From: Pseudoduganella sp. | GTDB lineage: Bacteria > Pseudomonadota > Gammaproteobacteria > Burkholderiales > Burkholderiaceae_D | Assembly: GCA_021323265.1 (NCBI GenBank) | Contig: JAJTCO010000003.1 | Span: forward strand, 62,001 to 126,000 | DNA: 64,000 nt | Reading direction: 5' to 3' | Part shown: positions 1 to 8,755 of the stretch, in pieces | Layout: each line of letters starts with the position of its first letter | How positions within the stretch are numbered: the stretch's first letter is position 1 | The notes under the pieces: model-generated | Databases searched by the model: none | Seen by the model: the letters and a program-made list of their open reading frames with translations, nothing else | What the model was told of the DNA's origin: nothing | Program-made: the position numbers and the translations under genes

Positions 1-404
1 AGCGAGCGCAACCCATGCTCGACCTCGCCTTTTACCCGGTTATAGAACACGCGCGAACCGGCGTCGGCACCGATCGCCGAATTGAGGACGAAGGTGGGCG
101 TGCCACGCTGGCGCGCCAGGCGTGCGACGGCCATCGGGTAGCCGTAATCGACCTTGCGGAACGCCGCGCGCGAGCCGGCGCTCTTGATGGTCGTGCCCAA
201 GGTGCAAATCACGGCATCCGCCTGCCACCAGGGTGCGTCGGCCGGCAGGCAATCGAAGTCGACCAGCGGCGCGGTCAGTTTGGGGTGCGGCGGCAAGGCG
301 CGCCGCACGGGCGCCACCACAGCGCTCACCTGCGGCGCCGCCAGTGCCAGGCGCAATACTTCACGGCCGACCAGGCCGGTGGATCCAACCAGCAGCAGTT
401 TCAA
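1..404 (-). CDS. NAD(P)-binding epimerase-like oxidoreductase, partial
   Basis: About 134 residues of the N-terminus are visible; the gene runs off the left edge. The protein opens with a beta strand and the dinucleotide-binding motif GSTGLVG (residues 7-13). It continues with ICTLGTTIKSAGS and ends near a YNRVK segment matching the Tyr-x3-Lys catalytic pair of short-chain or atypical SDR proteins, as in NAD(P)H-binding YbjT/HTATIP2-like families. The start is taken as TTG at 404-402, because it overlaps the TGA stop of the upstream hydrolase (sequence TTGA), implying translational coupling. Homologous families are soluble cytoplasmic oxidoreductases of mostly unknown substrate. The family call is fairly safe; no specific reaction can be assigned. 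Confidence 0.75.
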   Translation of the reverse strand, partial: MKLLLVGSTGLVGREVLRLALAAPQVSAVVAPVRRALPPHPKLTAPLVDFDCLPADAPWWQADAVICTLGTTIKSAGSRAAFRKVDYGYPMAVARLARQRGTPTFVLNSAIGADAGSRVFYNRVKGEVEHGLRS

Positions 405-1138
405 GGTGCAAGCTCCGGGCAAGCGTCCGCCAGCAGGCCGGCCCAGGCCCGGCATCCTTTGGCGGACGGGTGGTAGCCATCCTCGGCAGCGAGGCTGGCA
501 TCGTTGCGCGTATCCAGCAACAGGGGCACATGGTGCAGCCAGTCGTGCCGCCGCGCCAGGGCTTGCAGGCCACGGTCGAGCGCCGCCGCCTTCAGGCCCA
601 TCACCCAGCGCAGCGGATACGGCAAGGCGGGAAACGCCTGCATCGGCGGCACCCCGGACAGCAGCACCACCCGCGGCGTGCAACGGCGGCGCAACTGCTC
701 GATCAGTGCCAGCACATCGCGCTGCCAGGCGCCGACCCGGCGAAAAGCCACCGCATCGTTGACGCCAAAGGCGACCAGCAATATATCGACAGGCGCCTGC
801 GGCACCTGAGCCACCATCTCGGCCAGCGCGTTGCGCACCGTGGCGCCATTGCGGCCACATGCGTGCCACTGCACGGCGCGTCCGCTGCGCTCCGCCAGCG
901 CCTGGGCCAACTGGGCGCCGATAGCCTCCTCCTGGTGCGCCGCTCCAACGCCCGCCACGGGCGACTCGCCGACGCACAGCACGCGCAACGGTGGCCCGCC
1001 CGCCGCAGCCTGTACGACGCCGCAGCGCGCGCCAGGCGCTTCCGGCAAGCGCGGCGTGCGCGCGCGGGTACGCCTCCCCTGTGCCAACAGCAGGGGCAGC
1101 AGCGGCAGCGCGACCAGTTCGGGGAAAAGATTTTTCAT
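401..1138 (-). CDS. SGNH/GDSL-family hydrolase
   Basis: A 245-residue protein with the SGNH blocks in order: VGES (block I, nucleophile Ser), GRNGATV (block II Gly), GVND (block III Asn) and DGYHPS near the C-terminus (block V Asp and His). These proteins are esterases/lipases or acyl hydrolases. The N-terminus MKNLFPELVALPLLPLLLAQ is hydrophobic and may be a signal anchor. The reading frame stays open upstream to 1192, but ATG at 1138 places the hydrophobic segment at the N-terminus and is preferred. Its stop overlaps the start of the downstream epimerase-like gene, so the two are probably co-transcribed. The substrate is unknown. Confidence 0.8.
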   Translation of the reverse strand: MKNLFPELVALPLLPLLLAQGRRTRARTPRLPEAPGARCGVVQAAAGGPPLRVLCVGESPVAGVGAAHQEEAIGAQLAQALAERSGRAVQWHACGRNGATVRNALAEMVAQVPQAPVDILLVAFGVNDAVAFRRVGAWQRDVLALIEQLRRRCTPRVVLLSGVPPMQAFPALPYPLRWVMGLKAAALDRGLQALARRHDWLHHVPLLLDTRNDASLAAEDGYHPSAKGCRAWAGLLADACPELAP

Positions 1139-1210
1139 GCCGTGATGATAGCGCGTTGCCGGCGTTCTGCCGGCCTGCCGAGCATGGCGCAAACCTTGAT
1201 TTCAGTAATG

Positions 1211-1216
1211 TATAAT
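1211..1216 (+). promoter_or_regulatory. Possible -10 element of the PEP-CTERM gene
   Basis: TATAAT lies about 29 bases before the ATG at 1245, in a locally A/T-rich stretch between two divergent genes. No good -35 hexamer is seen at the usual spacing (TTGATT at 1196-1201 is too close), so this is a weak call. Confidence 0.3.
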
Positions 1217-1244
1217 TTCCACAAATATATTTAAGTTGAAGAAA

Positions 1245-2264
1245 ATGAAAAAGCTGTCCACTGCCCTCCTGCTCGCCACCCCGGTATTCGCCCACGCCGC
1301 CCCCTTCACCCTGTTTGCCGGCAAAAACATCGCGCTCGAACAAGGCACCAAGGTAAGCGGCGACATCGCTGCCAAAGGCAATCTCCAGGCCAAGATCGGC
1401 ACGGAAGTCAACGGCAATGTGCTGGCCACCGGCAACGTCACCTTGGAACAAAACGCGAACGTGCGCGGCGACGTCAGCTCGGGGAGCAAGGTCAACCTGA
1501 AGTACCAGTCCCAGGTGGGAGGGAAGGTCAGTACCAGCACCAGCGACAAGACGGCGGTCACCCTGGAACAAGGCGCCAAGGTGGGCGGCACGATCACGCA
1601 CCAGGAAGGCACCAAGCTGACCACCAAAGTCGACGCGTCACACGGCGGCGAAGTCTTCGCCAACGTGGCGGCACCGGCATTGCACGAACTGCCGAAGGCG
1701 ACCACCTTCAGCGCCGGCACGACCGCCTTCAACCTGAACGCCTACACGAGCGGCACCCTGGCAGGCGGCTATTACGGCGGCGTCAACATCGGCTACGACT
1801 CCACGCTGACGCTGACCGCCGGCTCCTACTACTTTGACTCGCTCAACGTGAATGCGGACGGCAAGTTCATCTTCGACCTGTCGGGCGGCGCGATCAATCT
1901 GTACATCAAAAAAGACGTCAATATCGGCGAAAAGTTCGAGTTCGTCACCGTCAATGGCAGCGCAGGCAACATCTACACCGAAACCCTGGGCAGCTGGAAC
2001 CAGGGCAGCCATGGCGCCTGGTACGGCACCCTGTTTGGCTCCGGCTCGGACAGCACCCTGCATTTCAACCAGCACTCCACGCTCGGCGGCACTTTCCTCG
2101 CCACCAAGAATATCCAGCTCGATCTCAACACCACCGTCGCCGGCCTGCCGTCGGCGCCGAACCAGGGAACGCCGAGCGCGGAAGTTCCGCTGCCGGGCAC
2201 CTTGGCGTTGATGGGTCTGGGCTTGCTGGCACTGGCCGGGCTGCGCCGCCGCGGCGCCGCCTGA
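1245..2264 (+). CDS. PEP-CTERM sorting-domain surface protein
   Basis: A 339-residue exported protein. Residues 1-20 are a signal peptide (MKKLSTALLLATPVFAHAA). The last 26 residues carry a PEP-CTERM-type sorting signal: VPLPGT, a hydrophobic helix and an RRR tail. Such signals are recognised by exosortase (EpsH/XrtA) systems, which are usually linked to exopolysaccharide. The N-terminal half has short repeats such as LEQGTKVSGDI, NVLATGNVTLEQNANVRGDV and LEQGAKVGGTI. This beta-helical spacing recalls polymer-forming bactofilin-like repeats. The second half (from about residue 150) is Gly/Tyr-rich beta structure. The frame is open to a TTG at 1236, but ATG 1245 is preferred because it starts directly on the signal peptide. 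No exosortase gene is in the window. Confidence 0.85.
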   Translation: MKKLSTALLLATPVFAHAAPFTLFAGKNIALEQGTKVSGDIAAKGNLQAKIGTEVNGNVLATGNVTLEQNANVRGDVSSGSKVNLKYQSQVGGKVSTSTSDKTAVTLEQGAKVGGTITHQEGTKLTTKVDASHGGEVFANVAAPALHELPKATTFSAGTTAFNLNAYTSGTLAGGYYGGVNIGYDSTLTLTAGSYYFDSLNVNADGKFIFDLSGGAINLYIKKDVNIGEKFEFVTVNGSAGNIYTETLGSWNQGSHGAWYGTLFGSGSDSTLHFNQHSTLGGTFLATKNIQLDLNTTVAGLPSAPNQGTPSAEVPLPGTLALMGLGLLALAGLRRRGAA

Positions 2265-2286
2265 TGCAATCGTAGTCGAGGGATAT

Positions 2287-2335
2287 TGGCCTGCCCTACA
2301 GGAATCGAACTTGTGACCCTCGGCTTAGAAGTCCG
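2287..2335 (-). tRNA. 3' fragment of tRNA-Arg(UCU), probable att remnant
   Basis: Read on the minus strand, this has the 3' half of a tRNA. The anticodon loop CTTCTAA (anticodon TCT) is at 2331-2325. A variable loop follows, then a T arm with loop TTCGATT (2314-2298, one stem mismatch), the acceptor 3' strand AGGGCAG, a discriminator G and an encoded CCA (2289-2287). The 5' side of the anticodon stem pairs poorly, and no D arm or 5' acceptor strand lies beyond 2336. It is therefore a fragment, not a gene. With a tyrosine integrase immediately to the right, the best reading is the displaced 3' end left by site-specific integration into tRNA-Arg. An intact copy was not found elsewhere in the window. 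Confidence 0.65.
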
Positions 2336-2462
2336 CTCCGGCACACTTTTCAATGTTTTCCGTTTTCTTTACAAGTCTTTGATTTTCAACGAAAAAGCAG
2401 CAAAATGAGGGCTTGCCGCCGAAGCAATACTTTCCGATTTTTGGGGTTATTTTGCTAGAATT

Positions 2463-2483
2463 TGCCTACGCAGTGCCTACGCA
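2463..2483 (+). repeat. Direct repeat TGCCTACGCA x2, possible integrase arm sites
   Basis: TGCCTACGCA occurs at 2463-2472 and 2474-2483 (11-bp period), just before the integrase start. Paired short direct repeats beside an integrase gene are typical of arm-type binding sites or autoregulatory operators. The role is inferred. Confidence 0.45.
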
Positions 2484-2509
2484 AACTGCGCACTCCAGAC
2501 CATCGGCTC

Positions 2510-3856
2510 ATGGCAAAAATCAATTTCACGGCAGAACGGATCTCGGCCTTTCAGTGCGAGCCAGGCAAACGGCAATCACTGCTTTGGGACGCAAAAACCC
2601 CTGGCTTGGGGCTCCGGGCCAGCGATGGCGGCAGTAAATCATACATCTTCGAGACGCGCCTAAATGGAAAAACCTTGCGGACTACCATTGGTGACGTCCG
2701 CACCTGGACCGTGGTCAAAGCACAGGCAGAAGCAACACGCCTGAAAGCACAGGTCGACCTTGGACTCGATCCACGCCAGCTGCGCGTCGAGCAACTCGCC
2801 AACAACGCGGTGGCACGATCCCAGGCAGAGCGCCGAGAACTGACACTTGACGAAGTCTGGCCAATTTATCTTGAAGACAGAAAACCCCGGTGGAGCGAAC
2901 GCCATTATGCGGACCATATCCAACTGGCCGCGCCGGGCGGCCAGAGCAAGAAGCGCGGTAAAGGGAAAACTGTGGCCGGCCCGCTTGCGCCATTGATGTC
3001 ACTTAAACTTGCCGACTTGTCGGCTTCCGTGCTGGCTGAGTGGGCTGCGGAGGAATCAGCAGCCCGCCCCACCAACACCACGCAGAGCTACCGCAAGCTG
3101 AGGGCATTCATCCATTGGGCTGAGAGCCAGGAAGAATATTGCGGCATTATTCCCACCGATTCTTACAAGGCGCGCAAAGTGCGCGATGCCGTTCCGCCGC
3201 CACGCGCCAAGACTGGTGATTGCCTGCAGCGTGAACAACTCAAAGACTGGTTCGCTGCCGTGCGCGCCATCCCGAATCCGGTATTCGGCTTTTATTTACA
3301 GGGACTCTTGCTGACAGGCGCACGCCGAGAAGAACTTGCCATGCTTAGGTGGGAGGACGTTGACTTGAAATGGCGCAGCCTCAATATCCGCGACAAGGTG
3401 GAAGGTGTCCGCACGATTCCTCTCACGCCCTATTTTGCCAGCCTATTGCTGGCGCTAAAGCGAATCAACGAAACACCACCTTCAAAACGTCGTATCCGAC
3501 AACTGGAGATGGAGGGTAAGCACTGGGAACCGTCACCGTGGGTTTTCAGTAGCAACACCTCGGCTAGTGGTCATATCATTTCTCCTACGCAGCCGCATAC
3601 CGATGCGTTGGTTTCCGTTGGCCTTCCCCATGTCACGTTACATGGTTTGCGCCGCTCGTTCGGGACGCTTTGTGAATGGGTGGAAATGCCAAGTGGCGTA
3701 TCAGCGCAGATCATGGGGCATCGGCCTAGCGCTCTAGCAGAAAAACACTATCGGCGACGGCCGCTCGATCTGCTTCGCAAGTGGCACGACGCGATAGAAA
3801 CTTGGATACTTCAAGAAGGCGGCATATCAACGGGGGAGATCGATCGCGAGCCGTGA
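2510..3856 (+). CDS. Tyrosine-type site-specific integrase
   Basis: A 448-residue phage/island integrase. Residues 1-90 form an N-terminal arm-binding domain of the DUF4102/P4 type (INFTAERISAF, GLGLRASDGGSKSYIF). A SAM-like core-binding domain spans roughly residues 120-235. The catalytic domain has LLTGARREELAMLRW (first Arg), HGLRRSF (His-x-x-Arg), QIMGHRP (His) and EKHYRRR (Tyr nucleophile). All catalytic residues are present, so the enzyme may be active. ATG 2510 is chosen because the family consensus begins there; the frame itself stays open to 2462. It sits beside the tRNA-Arg fragment and paired direct repeats, which fits a tRNA-targeting element. The rest of the element is degraded or unclear. 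Confidence 0.9.
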   Translation: MAKINFTAERISAFQCEPGKRQSLLWDAKTPGLGLRASDGGSKSYIFETRLNGKTLRTTIGDVRTWTVVKAQAEATRLKAQVDLGLDPRQLRVEQLANNAVARSQAERRELTLDEVWPIYLEDRKPRWSERHYADHIQLAAPGGQSKKRGKGKTVAGPLAPLMSLKLADLSASVLAEWAAEESAARPTNTTQSYRKLRAFIHWAESQEEYCGIIPTDSYKARKVRDAVPPPRAKTGDCLQREQLKDWFAAVRAIPNPVFGFYLQGLLLTGARREELAMLRWEDVDLKWRSLNIRDKVEGVRTIPLTPYFASLLLALKRINETPPSKRRIRQLEMEGKHWEPSPWVFSSNTSASGHIISPTQPHTDALVSVGLPHVTLHGLRRSFGTLCEWVEMPSGVSAQIMGHRPSALAEKHYRRRPLDLLRKWHDAIETWILQEGGISTGEIDREP

Positions 3857-3930
3857 ACAATTTCCACTTGATTATCAACTAGAGCCTTAAGCCTTTGAAT
3901 TCTCCCAAGCTTTCACCCCAATGAAATGGC

Positions 3931-3952
3931 AATACCATCAGTAATACCATCA
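3931..3952. repeat. Direct repeat AATACCATCA, first pair
   Basis: ATACCATCA occurs at 3932-3940 and 3944-3952 with a 12-bp period, 75 bases after the integrase stop. A second pair with the same 12-bp period lies at 4857-4878, in the same orientation. The pairs bracket the scar and could be integrase arm sites or element ends. Confidence 0.5.
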
Positions 3953-4201
3953 ATTCATTTGAACGAACTGGCCGTGACTTCAGTCTTCCTGGAAGACTTC
4001 ATCATACACCCCAACCACGCCCGGGCGGCTCTTGCAGGGCCCTGGGCGATCTAGCGGAAGGCCCCGTTGCAGTCGATGATCGCGGGAGCGAGGGCGCACG
4101 GTGCTGCTGTCGATACGCCTCTCAACCTGCAATCGATTGGCCAGCCAGGCGTGTGCAGATTCGTAAACTGCGCACCTTGGCGAGGATCAGCGCCTGGTCC
4201 C

Positions 4202-4560
4202 TCAACTCCAAGTAGCCCATCGCCCAAACTGCAAGCGTCTGGGCGGGCCGTGGTTATAGATCTGCTGGTTGCCCCTGGCGCTACTGTACCTCAGACAGTA
4301 TTGCCCGGTCGGGTCGGTCCCGAAGATTGGATTACCATTACGTAGCCATACAGGTTGGTGTTGCCGCCGCCAAACCGCAGCGGGTCTTTCGAAGTCCAGC
4401 GACCGGTAAATGCGTCGTAGTCACGGGTAGCAAAGTGCACCAGCTTCGTATCGTTATCGTACAGGCCGCCAGCATAGCCGAAAGGCTGGAAGCCCGGACT
4501 ACTAGAGCTATAGTCGAATCTGGTGTACGGGCTGAAATCTGACGGTGGGGATGAGGCGGT
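4202..4560 (-). pseudogene. RHS core C-terminal fragment, frameshifted
   Basis: Minus-strand translation from about 4530 gives the hallmark RHS core: [33 protein letters not shown] and NTNLYGYV (4500-4339). After GYV the frame fails. Moving to the alternative frame at about 4338 restores [15 protein letters not shown], the NP...DPTG end of the core, followed by a short tail ending at the TGA at 4204-4202. One missing base therefore explains the break. The N-terminal thousand or so residues of a normal RHS protein are absent. This is a stranded RHS tip or element remnant. The giant RHS gene at 28386-55910 does not show this core ending, so the fragment is probably of different origin. Confidence 0.75.
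4513..4543 (-). repeat. Inverted-repeat copy, left
   Basis: On the minus strand this reads GTCAGAT...TACACCAGATTCGAC. A close copy lies in opposite orientation at 4798-4825. The copies differ by a 3-base indel and a few substitutions; both have a GTCAGAT...GATT(T/C)GAC dyad of their own. Both also encode a D..YTRFD peptide, so one could be a duplicated RHS scrap rather than an IS end. Confidence 0.5.
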
Positions 4561-4788
4561 GGAGATTTTGTCGTTCGCCACGGTGCGGCACCGGACGACG
4601 CGTTCGCGCAATTGCCTGTCGCGCGCCACGTTCCTTGGCCTGGCCACAAGCTGATGGACGAAGCAGGAAAAACCTTGCGCCGGACTCGCGGCGCCGACAA
4701 GATCGGCGTGCTGCTGACTGGCGTGCCGTTCAAAGATGGAATTCCGGTGCGGGACAATCCGCCGGAACAACATAAACTCGCCGCTTAA
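4555..4788 (+). pseudogene. Unrecognised open-frame remnant
   Basis: A plus-strand frame runs without stop from after the TGA at about 4552 to TAA at 4786-4788. It encodes a peptide containing [19 protein letters not shown] and a C-terminus [20 protein letters not shown]. It looks like the C-terminal end of a real protein (balanced composition, normal codon use) but has no good start; ATG at 4653 would give about 45 residues. It lies between inverted repeats at 4513-4543 and 4798-4825, which suggests the tail of a mobile-element protein. The family is not recognised. Confidence 0.3.
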
Positions 4789-4797
4789 TGCGCCGAC

Positions 4798-4825
4798 GTC
4801 AGATCAGGCATACACCAGATTTGAC
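4798..4825 (+). repeat. Inverted-repeat copy, right
   Basis: GTCAGATCAGG...ACCAGATTTGAC on the plus strand, inverted relative to 4513-4543. With the left copy it brackets a 250-bp segment. It could be the end of a small mobile element or a duplicated RHS scrap. Confidence 0.5.
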
Positions 4826-4856
4826 ATTAGCTCACTCCTTGTTGTTGGGGTGCTGC

Positions 4857-4878
4857 AATACCATCACAGATACCATCA
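4857..4878. repeat. Direct repeat AATACCATCA, second pair
   Basis: ATACCATCA at 4858-4866 and 4870-4878, again with a 12-bp period, matching the pair at 3931-3952. It is followed by A/T-rich DNA and then the end of copA. Confidence 0.5.
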
Positions 4879-5023
4879 AAAAGTCGCGCTACGATTACCG
4901 CCACCGCATTCGATCGGTACGCATCATTTTAGTGAATAGGCAGAGCAGCAGTTTGGCCAAGCCACGCTTCCCTCAATCACAGTAGCGGCAATGTCGCGTC
5001 AACTAACCGATTACCGGACAGAC

Positions 5024-7438
5024 TTAATTCGGACTTGTTGCCGCTCCGCGCCAACGCCGCAACATCAGGGCGTTGGCAACGACGCTGACACTACTAAACG
5101 CCATGGCAGCGCCAGCAATAACCGGGCTAAGCATGCCTAGCGCGGCCAGCGGAATACCCAGCACGTTATAGGCAAAGGCCCAGAACAGACCTTGCTTAAT
5201 TTTTGAGTAAGTGCGGCGCGATACGTCAAACGCATCGGCCACCAAACGTGGATCGCCTCGCATCAGCGTGATGCTGGCCGCCTCCATCGCAACGTCGGTG
5301 CCGGTCGACATCGATAGGCCGACGTCCGCCGCCGCCAGTGATGGCGCATCGTTCAACCCATCGCCCACCATTGCCACGATGTTGCCCTGCAGGCGCAGCT
5401 CCTGAACTATCCGGGCTTTGTCACCTGGCATTAGCTCCGCGCGTACATCGTTGATACCCAGTTCTTTTGCTACTGCAAGGGCACTGCCATGATTATCACC
5501 TGTCAGCATCACAGTTCGAATACCCAGTTCGCGCAGATGCGCGACGGCTACGTAGGAAGCGGGCTTAATGGTGTCGCTAAAGGCTAGCAGCCCCACTACA
5601 CGGGTGCGCATTTGTTCGCGTTCCAACAACCAGGAGATGGTGCGCCCCTCCCCCGCGAGACGGCAAGCAACTGACCGGAGGCGGCCCGGATCGGCATTTT
5701 CCTCATTCATCGACCTGGTACTGCCCAAGAACAAACGACGACCAGCAACGAACCCTTCGAGCCCTCGACCCGGCAAGGCCCGGGCCTCGCCCACCGGCAA
5801 CAATGCAAGGGACTGCTCCCGCGCCTTCTCCATCACGGCATGCGCAAGCGGATGGTCGCTAGTATTTTGCAGGGCGGCCGCAAGCAGCAGCACTTCCTCC
5901 TGGGATGTCTCTTCTGCGGCCTCAATCGCGACGAGCGAGGGTTTTCCTTCCGTCAACGTACCGGTTTTGTCGAAAGCCACGGTAGTTACCGAGTGCGCCA
6001 CTTCCAGGGCTTCGGCATCCTTGATCAAAATACCCTGGCGTGCAGCGACGCCGGTCCCGGCCATGATAGCCGTGGGTGTTGCCAATCCAAGCGCGCAGGG
6101 ACAAGCGATGACGAGGACCGCAACCGCGCTGATCAAGGCTTGCTCGGCATCTCCATTTGCACCGTACCAACCGAGGAAGGTTAACAGTGCAAGGCCGAGC
6201 ACCACCGGTACGAAGACGGCACTCACCCGGTCTACAATGCGCTGGACTGGCGCCTTGGCGGCCTGTGCGGATTCGACCATGCGGATAATGCGGGCCAGTG
6301 TGGTTTCGGTGCCGATAGCCATGGTGCGGACCTGCAGCAAACCTTCCTCATTGACCGAGCCGCCGGTCACGTTGTCGCCGGGCGCCTTGGCCACCGGCAA
6401 ACTCTCGCCGGTGATCAGTGATTCGTTGACGTGGCTACGGCCTTCCATCACCGCACCATCCACCGGCACCCGCTCACCAGGGCGAATCACAACGATGTCC
6501 CCCACGGCGACCTGCCCTACCGGCGTGCTTACTTCGATGTCATCCACCAGTACACGAGCAACCGTTGGGCGCAAGGCGTTCAGTGAGCGGATCGCGTCAG
6601 CGGTCTGACGCTTGGCGCGGGATTCCAGCCATTTGCCGAGCAATACCAGGGTGACCACTGCGGACGAGGCTTCAAAATACAGATGTGGCATGCCATGGTC
6701 TGCGTGCTTCCAAAGCAGGAATACGGAAAGACCAAATGCTGCGCTTGTACCTAGCGCGACCAACAAATCCATGTTGCCGCTGCCTGCCTTCACGGCCTTC
6801 CAGCCTGCCCGGTAGAAGCGTGCGCCCAACCAGAACTGCACCGGCGTCGCCGACGCCAACTGCACCCATCCGTCCAGTTCCCAGTAAATGCCGAACAGCT
6901 CCAATAACATCGGCAGCATCAACGGAAGCGTCAGAAACGCGCCAAGCAGCACCGGCCACCACTGCGGCAGGCCCGTCGTTACAGGCACGGTATTGGTCGC
7001 CTCGATAGCCCTGGCGGCGTAACCAGCTTTTTCGACGGCAGCTGCCAGCATCGCGTATGCAACGCCGGCAATCGCCGTGATATTGGCCTTCTCTGTTGCC
7101 AGGTTCACCGATACCGCCGACACGCCAGGAACTTTCAACAACGCCTTTTCCACCCGTCCCACACAGGATGAGCACGTCATCCCTTCAATAGCGAATTCGA
7201 CCTGTTGGAAACGTACCTCGTAGCCTGCCTTGCGGACGGCATCGGAAAGTACTCCGGCATCGACGGCACTTGTAGTCCGCACTGTGGCTACTTCAGTTGC
7301 CAGATTTACCGAAGTATTCTCAACACCAGGTAGTGCCTGAAGCGCCTTTTCAACGCGCAAGGCACATGAGGCACAAGTCATCCCCTCAATTGGAAGATTA
7401 AACTCCGGGGGAGAGGCCGTGGCAATGGGTGTACTCAT
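5024..7438 (-). CDS. copA: Copper-exporting P1B-type ATPase
   Basis: An 804-residue inner-membrane pump that exports Cu(I) from the cytoplasm using ATP. Two N-terminal heavy-metal-associated domains carry GMTCASC (about residue 20) and GMTCSSC (about residue 90). The membrane part has the CPC metal site IACPCALGL (about 443). The cytoplasmic domains show the actuator LITGES (about 341), the phosphorylation motif DKTGTLTEG (about 488), SDHPLAHA (the HP motif of P1B ATPases), MLTGDN and [11 protein letters not shown] (about 689). Length and order are normal for bacterial CopA. ATG 7438 is preceded by GGAG at proper spacing. A CueR-type promoter lies at 7475-7505. This is the cytoplasmic-export arm of the copper region to its right. 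Confidence 0.97.
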   Translation of the reverse strand: MSTPIATASPPEFNLPIEGMTCASCALRVEKALQALPGVENTSVNLATEVATVRTTSAVDAGVLSDAVRKAGYEVRFQQVEFAIEGMTCSSCVGRVEKALLKVPGVSAVSVNLATEKANITAIAGVAYAMLAAAVEKAGYAARAIEATNTVPVTTGLPQWWPVLLGAFLTLPLMLPMLLELFGIYWELDGWVQLASATPVQFWLGARFYRAGWKAVKAGSGNMDLLVALGTSAAFGLSVFLLWKHADHGMPHLYFEASSAVVTLVLLGKWLESRAKRQTADAIRSLNALRPTVARVLVDDIEVSTPVGQVAVGDIVVIRPGERVPVDGAVMEGRSHVNESLITGESLPVAKAPGDNVTGGSVNEEGLLQVRTMAIGTETTLARIIRMVESAQAAKAPVQRIVDRVSAVFVPVVLGLALLTFLGWYGANGDAEQALISAVAVLVIACPCALGLATPTAIMAGTGVAARQGILIKDAEALEVAHSVTTVAFDKTGTLTEGKPSLVAIEAAEETSQEEVLLLAAALQNTSDHPLAHAVMEKAREQSLALLPVGEARALPGRGLEGFVAGRRLFLGSTRSMNEENADPGRLRSVACRLAGEGRTISWLLEREQMRTRVVGLLAFSDTIKPASYVAVAHLRELGIRTVMLTGDNHGSALAVAKELGINDVRAELMPGDKARIVQELRLQGNIVAMVGDGLNDAPSLAAADVGLSMSTGTDVAMEAASITLMRGDPRLVADAFDVSRRTYSKIKQGLFWAFAYNVLGIPLAALGMLSPVIAGAAMAFSSVSVVANALMLRRWRGAATSPN

Positions 7439-7474
7439 GGGAATCTCCAGTAAATCAGTCTTTCGATACCCAGC

Positions 7475-7505
7475 ATCTTTGTCGTTACCACCATTGGAAG
7501 GTCAA
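7475..7505 (-). promoter_or_regulatory. CueR-type copper promoter of copA
   Basis: On the minus strand: -35 TTGACC (7505-7500), a 19-base spacer starting TTCCAATGGTGG, and -10 AAAGAT (7480-7475). The overlong 19-bp spacer is the signature of MerR-family activated promoters. The left operator half (GACCTTCC) is well kept and the right half is degenerate. Compare 10217-10247 and 13616-13646. CueR itself is not in the window. Confidence 0.75.
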
Positions 7506-7904
7506 GGAAATTTGGAAAAAACTAAATACATGCCCATCGTCAGCACAACACTCGAGATGCTGAGCGCCTGATGCCCCAATTGTCTAAAGTCCTGGATCAC
7601 AACCAGGTCGCCCGCCACGGGGCAATTTCCTGAGGGAATTGAAACGGGCAATGCGCGTAGTACAAAGGGGCTGCTGCGTCGGCGCAAATCTCTTTTGGGA
7701 ATCGAACCAGCCCCTATTCCACAGCTATTTTCCGATTATTCCGTGCAAGGCCATCCGTACGTGATTTGTAAGCGACACTAACTACAATAATTCCTGACAA
7801 AGCACCGAACTTGCAAACACCAATTAGCGCCTTTGCCGTTCCCCGTAAATTGCCGCAACCATTATGGCGTTTCGATCAGTTTTCTTTAAAACGGAAATAT
7901 TGCA
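7506..7904. other. Intergenic, no gene supported
   Basis: About 400 bases between the copA promoter and the secreted protein at 7905. A 61-codon minus-strand frame exists, but it has no ribosome site and no family resemblance. The part near 7720-7900 is A/T-rich and probably carries the promoter of the next gene. Confidence 0.5.
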
Positions 7905-8648
7905 ATGAAAACATTGTCTGTTTGCGCGCTTGTGTGCGCAGTCAACGCCCACGCTGAATGCATCGATAAAATTGGTAGCCATTCGTTAAAGCCGCCAACA
8001 ACACTAGAGCCTCCAAAACTGCAGTATTTGGGCGCCGAACACTCCAACGATCCTGCGCATCCGCAATTTACGGAAATTGAGCGGCTTTGGGCCAGGGCAA
8101 GTCCTACGATCGCTTATGTTGCGGGCCCAAATCGGCCGTTCAAGCGCGATGAAGTCCCGCTCGGCAATCTTGAACCTGCGCCACAGGACGAAGTGAAATA
8201 TGTAATGCGGCAGTTCACGCCGGAACAGACCACGCTATTTTATACGTTGCGCGAAACGGCGCGTCTGCGTGAACGCCATGGATTCCAAAGTATTCAGATT
8301 GGTGAGCGCATCGATCAAATATTGAAACGGTTTCCCGACCCACCGATCAAAGACAGCAAAGAACTTGCCTTAGCCTACAAAAAGTATTGGCAGCAACCAG
8401 AGCACTGGTGGCAGGCGCCGCAATCCTGGTTCGATCCAGGGCGCCCCTCCAGTGCCACAGGGGGCATCTTTACCAATGAGCTAAATGCGGCTTCGAGCCA
8501 TTTCCGCAATGTACACATGGTCAAGCTATTGGATGAGTCGACGCGAGAGGCAAATGTGAGCGCTTTTGCGGTGGTCGGACGTAATCATGTGCCGGCCCAG
8601 GCCGAGGCACTGCGTTGCATATGGTCTAACCGGCCCAATGGTGACTAG
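7905..8648 (+). CDS. Secreted protein of unknown function
   Basis: A 247-residue protein. The N-terminus MKTLSVCALVCAVNAHA is a short signal peptide cleaved near residue 17, so it is probably periplasmic. The body is Pro- and Trp-containing and polar. The C-terminal segment FAVVGRNHVPAQAEALR faintly recalls the end of TraB/GumN-type or ChaN-like proteins, but this is not firm. A second Cys near the C-terminus could pair with the Cys after the signal. Lower G+C and weaker codon bias than its neighbours suggest acquired DNA. It lies between copA and a diguanylate cyclase; no role in copper handling is evident. Confidence 0.6.
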   Translation: MKTLSVCALVCAVNAHAECIDKIGSHSLKPPTTLEPPKLQYLGAEHSNDPAHPQFTEIERLWARASPTIAYVAGPNRPFKRDEVPLGNLEPAPQDEVKYVMRQFTPEQTTLFYTLRETARLRERHGFQSIQIGERIDQILKRFPDPPIKDSKELALAYKKYWQQPEHWWQAPQSWFDPGRPSSATGGIFTNELNAASSHFRNVHMVKLLDESTREANVSAFAVVGRNHVPAQAEALRCIWSNRPNGD

Positions 8649-8755
8649 CTCGCGCGCAGCAGAGGCCATTCAAACGCAGCACACCGCGCACCTGTTCCTC
8701 TTGTGGAAAGGGTAGCAGCACAACCCTGCTCACACCCGTTTCAGGATTTGCACAC

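Larger units (their letters stand above)
3857..5023. other. Gene-poor integration scar
   Basis: About 1.2 kb with no intact gene between the integrase and copA. It holds two pairs of ATACCATCA direct repeats, a frameshifted RHS core fragment on the minus strand, and a short open frame on the plus strand flanked by inverted repeats. These are listed separately. Base composition is lower in G+C than the flanking chromosome. 3953-4201 and 4879-5023 hold nothing recognisable. Confidence 0.7.

Noticed and set aside
7502..7687. 61-codon minus-strand frame upstream of copA
   Set aside because: It overlaps the copA promoter, has no ribosome site and shows no family pattern.
7690..7715. GGTTCGATTCCC-like sequence on the minus strand that resembles a tRNA T loop
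   Set aside because: The flanking bases do not form a T stem or acceptor stem and no anticodon arm is present.
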